NCBI GenBank assembly: GCA_035649575.1
Contig: DASRJH010000180.1
Coordinates: 1 to 43,970 of the forward strand
DNA from: DASVAL01 sp035649575
Lineage (GTDB): Bacteria > Planctomycetota > UBA1135 > UBA2386
DNA length: 43,970 bases
Direction: 5' to 3'
Of the stretch, positions 42,839-43,970 are shown piece by piece. Every line of letters starts with the position of its first letter. The stretch's first letter is position 1. Position numbers and translations under genes: made by a program. Under the pieces are notes generated by a model, which was not told the origin of the DNA, ran no database searches, and was given only the letters and a program-made list of their open reading frames with translations.

Positions 42839-42983
42839 GAGCTACAGGTTGCGACCGACTTCGACGCCGCGCCGGCCGACCGCTGACCGCTGCCGGTCGG
42901 TGCGCAACACCCGTTCGATCGACATGGTGCTCCAGGAGCGGCACAGCCCAGCTGTGCCTGCCGGCATGCTCCCGCGCCCCTGA
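42839..42983 (+). pseudogene. Coding fragment broken by a 7-bp tandem duplication
   Basis: Frame one reads ELQVATDFDAAPADR then a stop at 42884-42886; frame two reads RCRSVRNTRSIDMVLQERHS, ending PAGMLPRP and a stop at 42981-42983. The break is the tandem GACCGCT-GACCGCT; deleting one copy joins both parts into a single frame. Third positions are GC-rich in both parts, and no start precedes it. Family not recognised. Whether it belonged to the small gene just upstream is open. Confidence 0.5.
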
Positions 42984-42991
42984 TCAGCGCA

Positions 42992-43528
42992 GTGCTCGTG
43001 CGCGACCCGCCAGCGCGCCGGCTCGCCATGGTGTCGCTGCGGCAGAGCGGGAGCGAGCCGCGCCCGGTGCATGTGCTCGAACGCGGCGCGGTGCGGCTGC
43101 AGGCCGACAGCGCGCAAGATGGCAGGGTCGCGTTCCGCGCTGACCTCCGCGAGCCGGGAGCGCTGCTGCTCGAAGTCGTCGCGGTCGCTGGCGTCGCCAT
43201 CGTCCAGGAGGCCATCGGCAAGGGTGTCGACGTCGACTTCGGCGACGTCACGCTCGGACCGGCGATGCGCATCGCCGGCATCGTGCGCGATGCCGACGGC
43301 CGACCGGTGCCTGCCGCTCGCGTCGATGTGCTCGTGCACTCGCCCGCGTTCGCCGACGTCGAGTCTCGCGTGGTGCTGGCCGGGCGGGATGGCCGGTTCG
43401 CGCTGACGCTGCTGCGCCCGGGCACTTGCAGTGTCTGGGCCAATCACGGCCCCCGCGATGCCCGCCGAGCGATCCGGTTCGGACTGGGCGCCGCGGGCCG
43501 CACCGACCTCGAGCTCGTCATGAAGTGA
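42992..43528 (+). CDS. Carboxypeptidase-regulatory-like domain protein, possibly N-truncated
   Basis: A 178-residue protein. The second half is a clear carboxypeptidase-regulatory-like beta-sandwich: MRIAGIVRDADGRPVPAARV, DVLVHSP, VLAGRDGRFALTLLRPGTCS. The first half (VSLRQSGSEPRPVHVLERGA, GRVAFRADLREPGALLLEVV) resembles a second, partial copy of the same fold. There is no signal peptide, while full-length planctomycete proteins of this sort are usually exported and much longer, so the 5' part may have been lost; the coding fragment just upstream supports local decay. GTG 42992 is the best available start. Confidence 0.6.
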   Translation: MLVRDPPARRLAMVSLRQSGSEPRPVHVLERGAVRLQADSAQDGRVAFRADLREPGALLLEVVAVAGVAIVQEAIGKGVDVDFGDVTLGPAMRIAGIVRDADGRPVPAARVDVLVHSPAFADVESRVVLAGRDGRFALTLLRPGTCSVWANHGPRDARRAIRFGLGAAGRTDLELVMK

Positions 43529-43546
43529 GGCACACGGGATCACCAC

Positions 43547-43574
43547 TTGACAGTGCGATCGCGGTCGCTATGTT
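43547..43574 (+). promoter_or_regulatory. Sigma-70-like promoter
   Basis: TTGACA at 43547-43552 and TATGTT at 43569-43574 with a 16-nt spacer, the cleanest promoter in the window. It would start transcription near 43581, just before a short ORF and a strong terminator. Confidence 0.7.
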
Positions 43575-43593
43575 CCGCGCCCCGAAGAAAGCC

Positions 43594-43695
43594 ATGAACT
43601 CACGCGAGACATTCCCTGTGCTGCGCAGCCGCAAACACGACCTCGTGTGCGCGGTGCGCAATGACCTCATCATTCCGGGGAGACCCGTCGACTGA
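43594..43695 (+). CDS. Small ORF (33 codons) within a short transcription unit, or part of an ncRNA
   Basis: Begins MNSRETFPVLRSRKHDLVCA and ends LIIPGRPVD. It lies between the promoter at 43547 and the terminator at 43725, with AAGAAAG just before the ATG as a weak ribosome site. Third-position GC is moderate (about 26 of 33), lower than in neighbouring genes, so the unit could equally be a small RNA of about 180 nt. Family not recognised. Confidence 0.4.
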   Translation: MNSRETFPVLRSRKHDLVCAVRNDLIIPGRPVD

Positions 43696-43724
43696 CGCCG
43701 ACCTGACAGTCCGCGCGCGTCGCA

Positions 43725-43765
43725 CGAGCCTCGCCGGGTCGACCCGAGCGGGGCTCGCTCGTTTT
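43725..43765 (+). terminator. Intrinsic terminator
   Basis: Arms CGAGCCTCGCCGGG and CCCGAGCGGGGCTCG (one bulged A, one wobble) close on TCGA, 43725-43757, followed by TTTT at 43762-43765. It is the only hairpin here with a T-run, and ends the short unit from 43580. Confidence 0.75.
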
Positions 43766-43941
43766 CCGGCCCGCTCGTCCCTCACCCTCCGCATTCATTT
43801 CCGGGCCATGTCCACGAGGACCCCATGAACCAAATCCAGAGTCTTGTCCGCTGAAACGTCGTCCGGCGGCGCGCCATGGGCCGTACCAGCGGTTCCCGCG
43901 GCGCGTTCCGCGACCCGGGTTCCACCGGCGTTCGGCGGGGC

Positions 43942-43970
43942 AGTCGAATAGCTCATCGGTAGAGCACGAG
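43942..43970 (+). tRNA. Probable tRNA, 5' part only (cut by window edge)
   Basis: AGTCGAA fits an acceptor strand, then TA at positions 8-9, then the D-arm GCTC-ATCGGTA-GAGC with the GG loop, a single A, and CGAG as the 5' anticodon stem. The anticodon lies beyond the window, so the amino acid is unknown. Spacing is exactly that of a tRNA. Confidence 0.6.

Noticed and set aside
42842..42922. Minus-strand short ORF beginning MSIERVLR
   Set aside because: It lies opposite the fragment with the 7-bp duplication, whose two frames have stronger codon bias; no family pattern.
1..43970. CRISPR arrays, rRNA genes, complete tRNAs
   Set aside because: Read-through on both strands showed no regularly spaced repeats and no rRNA-like sequence; only the truncated tRNA at the right end fits a tRNA arm pattern.

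Overview
The window is GC-rich DNA with densely packed genes and many GTG starts. It probably comes from a Planctomycetota bacterium. The evidence is the domain style: paired haem domains of the planctomycete cytochrome C (PSCyt1) type in a lipoprotein, a Rpn-type transposase/nuclease, TPR-peroxiredoxin fusions, and a secreted Kelch-type protein with the 'LGFS...PLP.P.P.GALGC' module I associate with deep-branching planctomycetes. The phylum call is inference, not proof. Wzm/Wzt export, heptose genes, outer-membrane barrels and a TonB-dependent receptor all point to a diderm envelope.

Layout. 1-1357: two minus-strand family 2 glycosyltransferases, the first cut by the window edge. 1633-3705: a lipoprotein and a Rpn-family gene. 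3903-10176 (minus): a translationally coupled operon encoding a two-haem-motif lipoprotein, an 18-CXXCH multihaem cytochrome and a beta-barrel with three haem motifs at its N-terminus. I read this as an outer-membrane porin-cytochrome electron conduit; it is the most interesting system in the window. 10296-17513 (minus): a seven-gene surface-polysaccharide operon (Wzm, Wzt, three GT2, one GT4, one PIG-L deacetylase) whose members nearly all overlap by 4 nt. 17656-28000: mixed housekeeping and envelope genes (HAD phosphatase, HD-GYP protein, two heptose-phosphate nucleotidyltransferase domains including full HldE, TPR-peroxiredoxin, M24 peptidase, DUF3455 protein, deoxyhypusine synthase-like protein). 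28081-33125: a giant secreted Kelch/glycine-rich protein, DUF1289, SUFU-domain and lipoprotein genes.

33201-35226 is a small accessory island. A degenerate direct repeat flanks a VapBC toxin-antitoxin pair, an AlkA-like glycosylase and a frameshifted class A beta-lactamase-like fragment. 35376-41616 holds a secreted right-handed beta-helix-like protein, a TPR lipoprotein and a large TonB-dependent receptor, probably one uptake system. 41876-43528 contains an AbiEii-like nucleotidyltransferase with a small coupled partner, a gene fragment broken by a 7-bp tandem duplication, and a carboxypeptidase-regulatory-like protein. The right end has a clear promoter, a 33-codon ORF, an intrinsic terminator, and the first 29 nt of a probable tRNA.

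Functionally the window is about the cell envelope: export and decoration of a surface glycan, heptose activation, an outer-membrane electron route, TonB-dependent uptake and many exported lipoproteins. Toxin-antitoxin genes and decayed gene fragments mark the accessory patches. No rRNA, CRISPR array or complete insertion sequence was seen.
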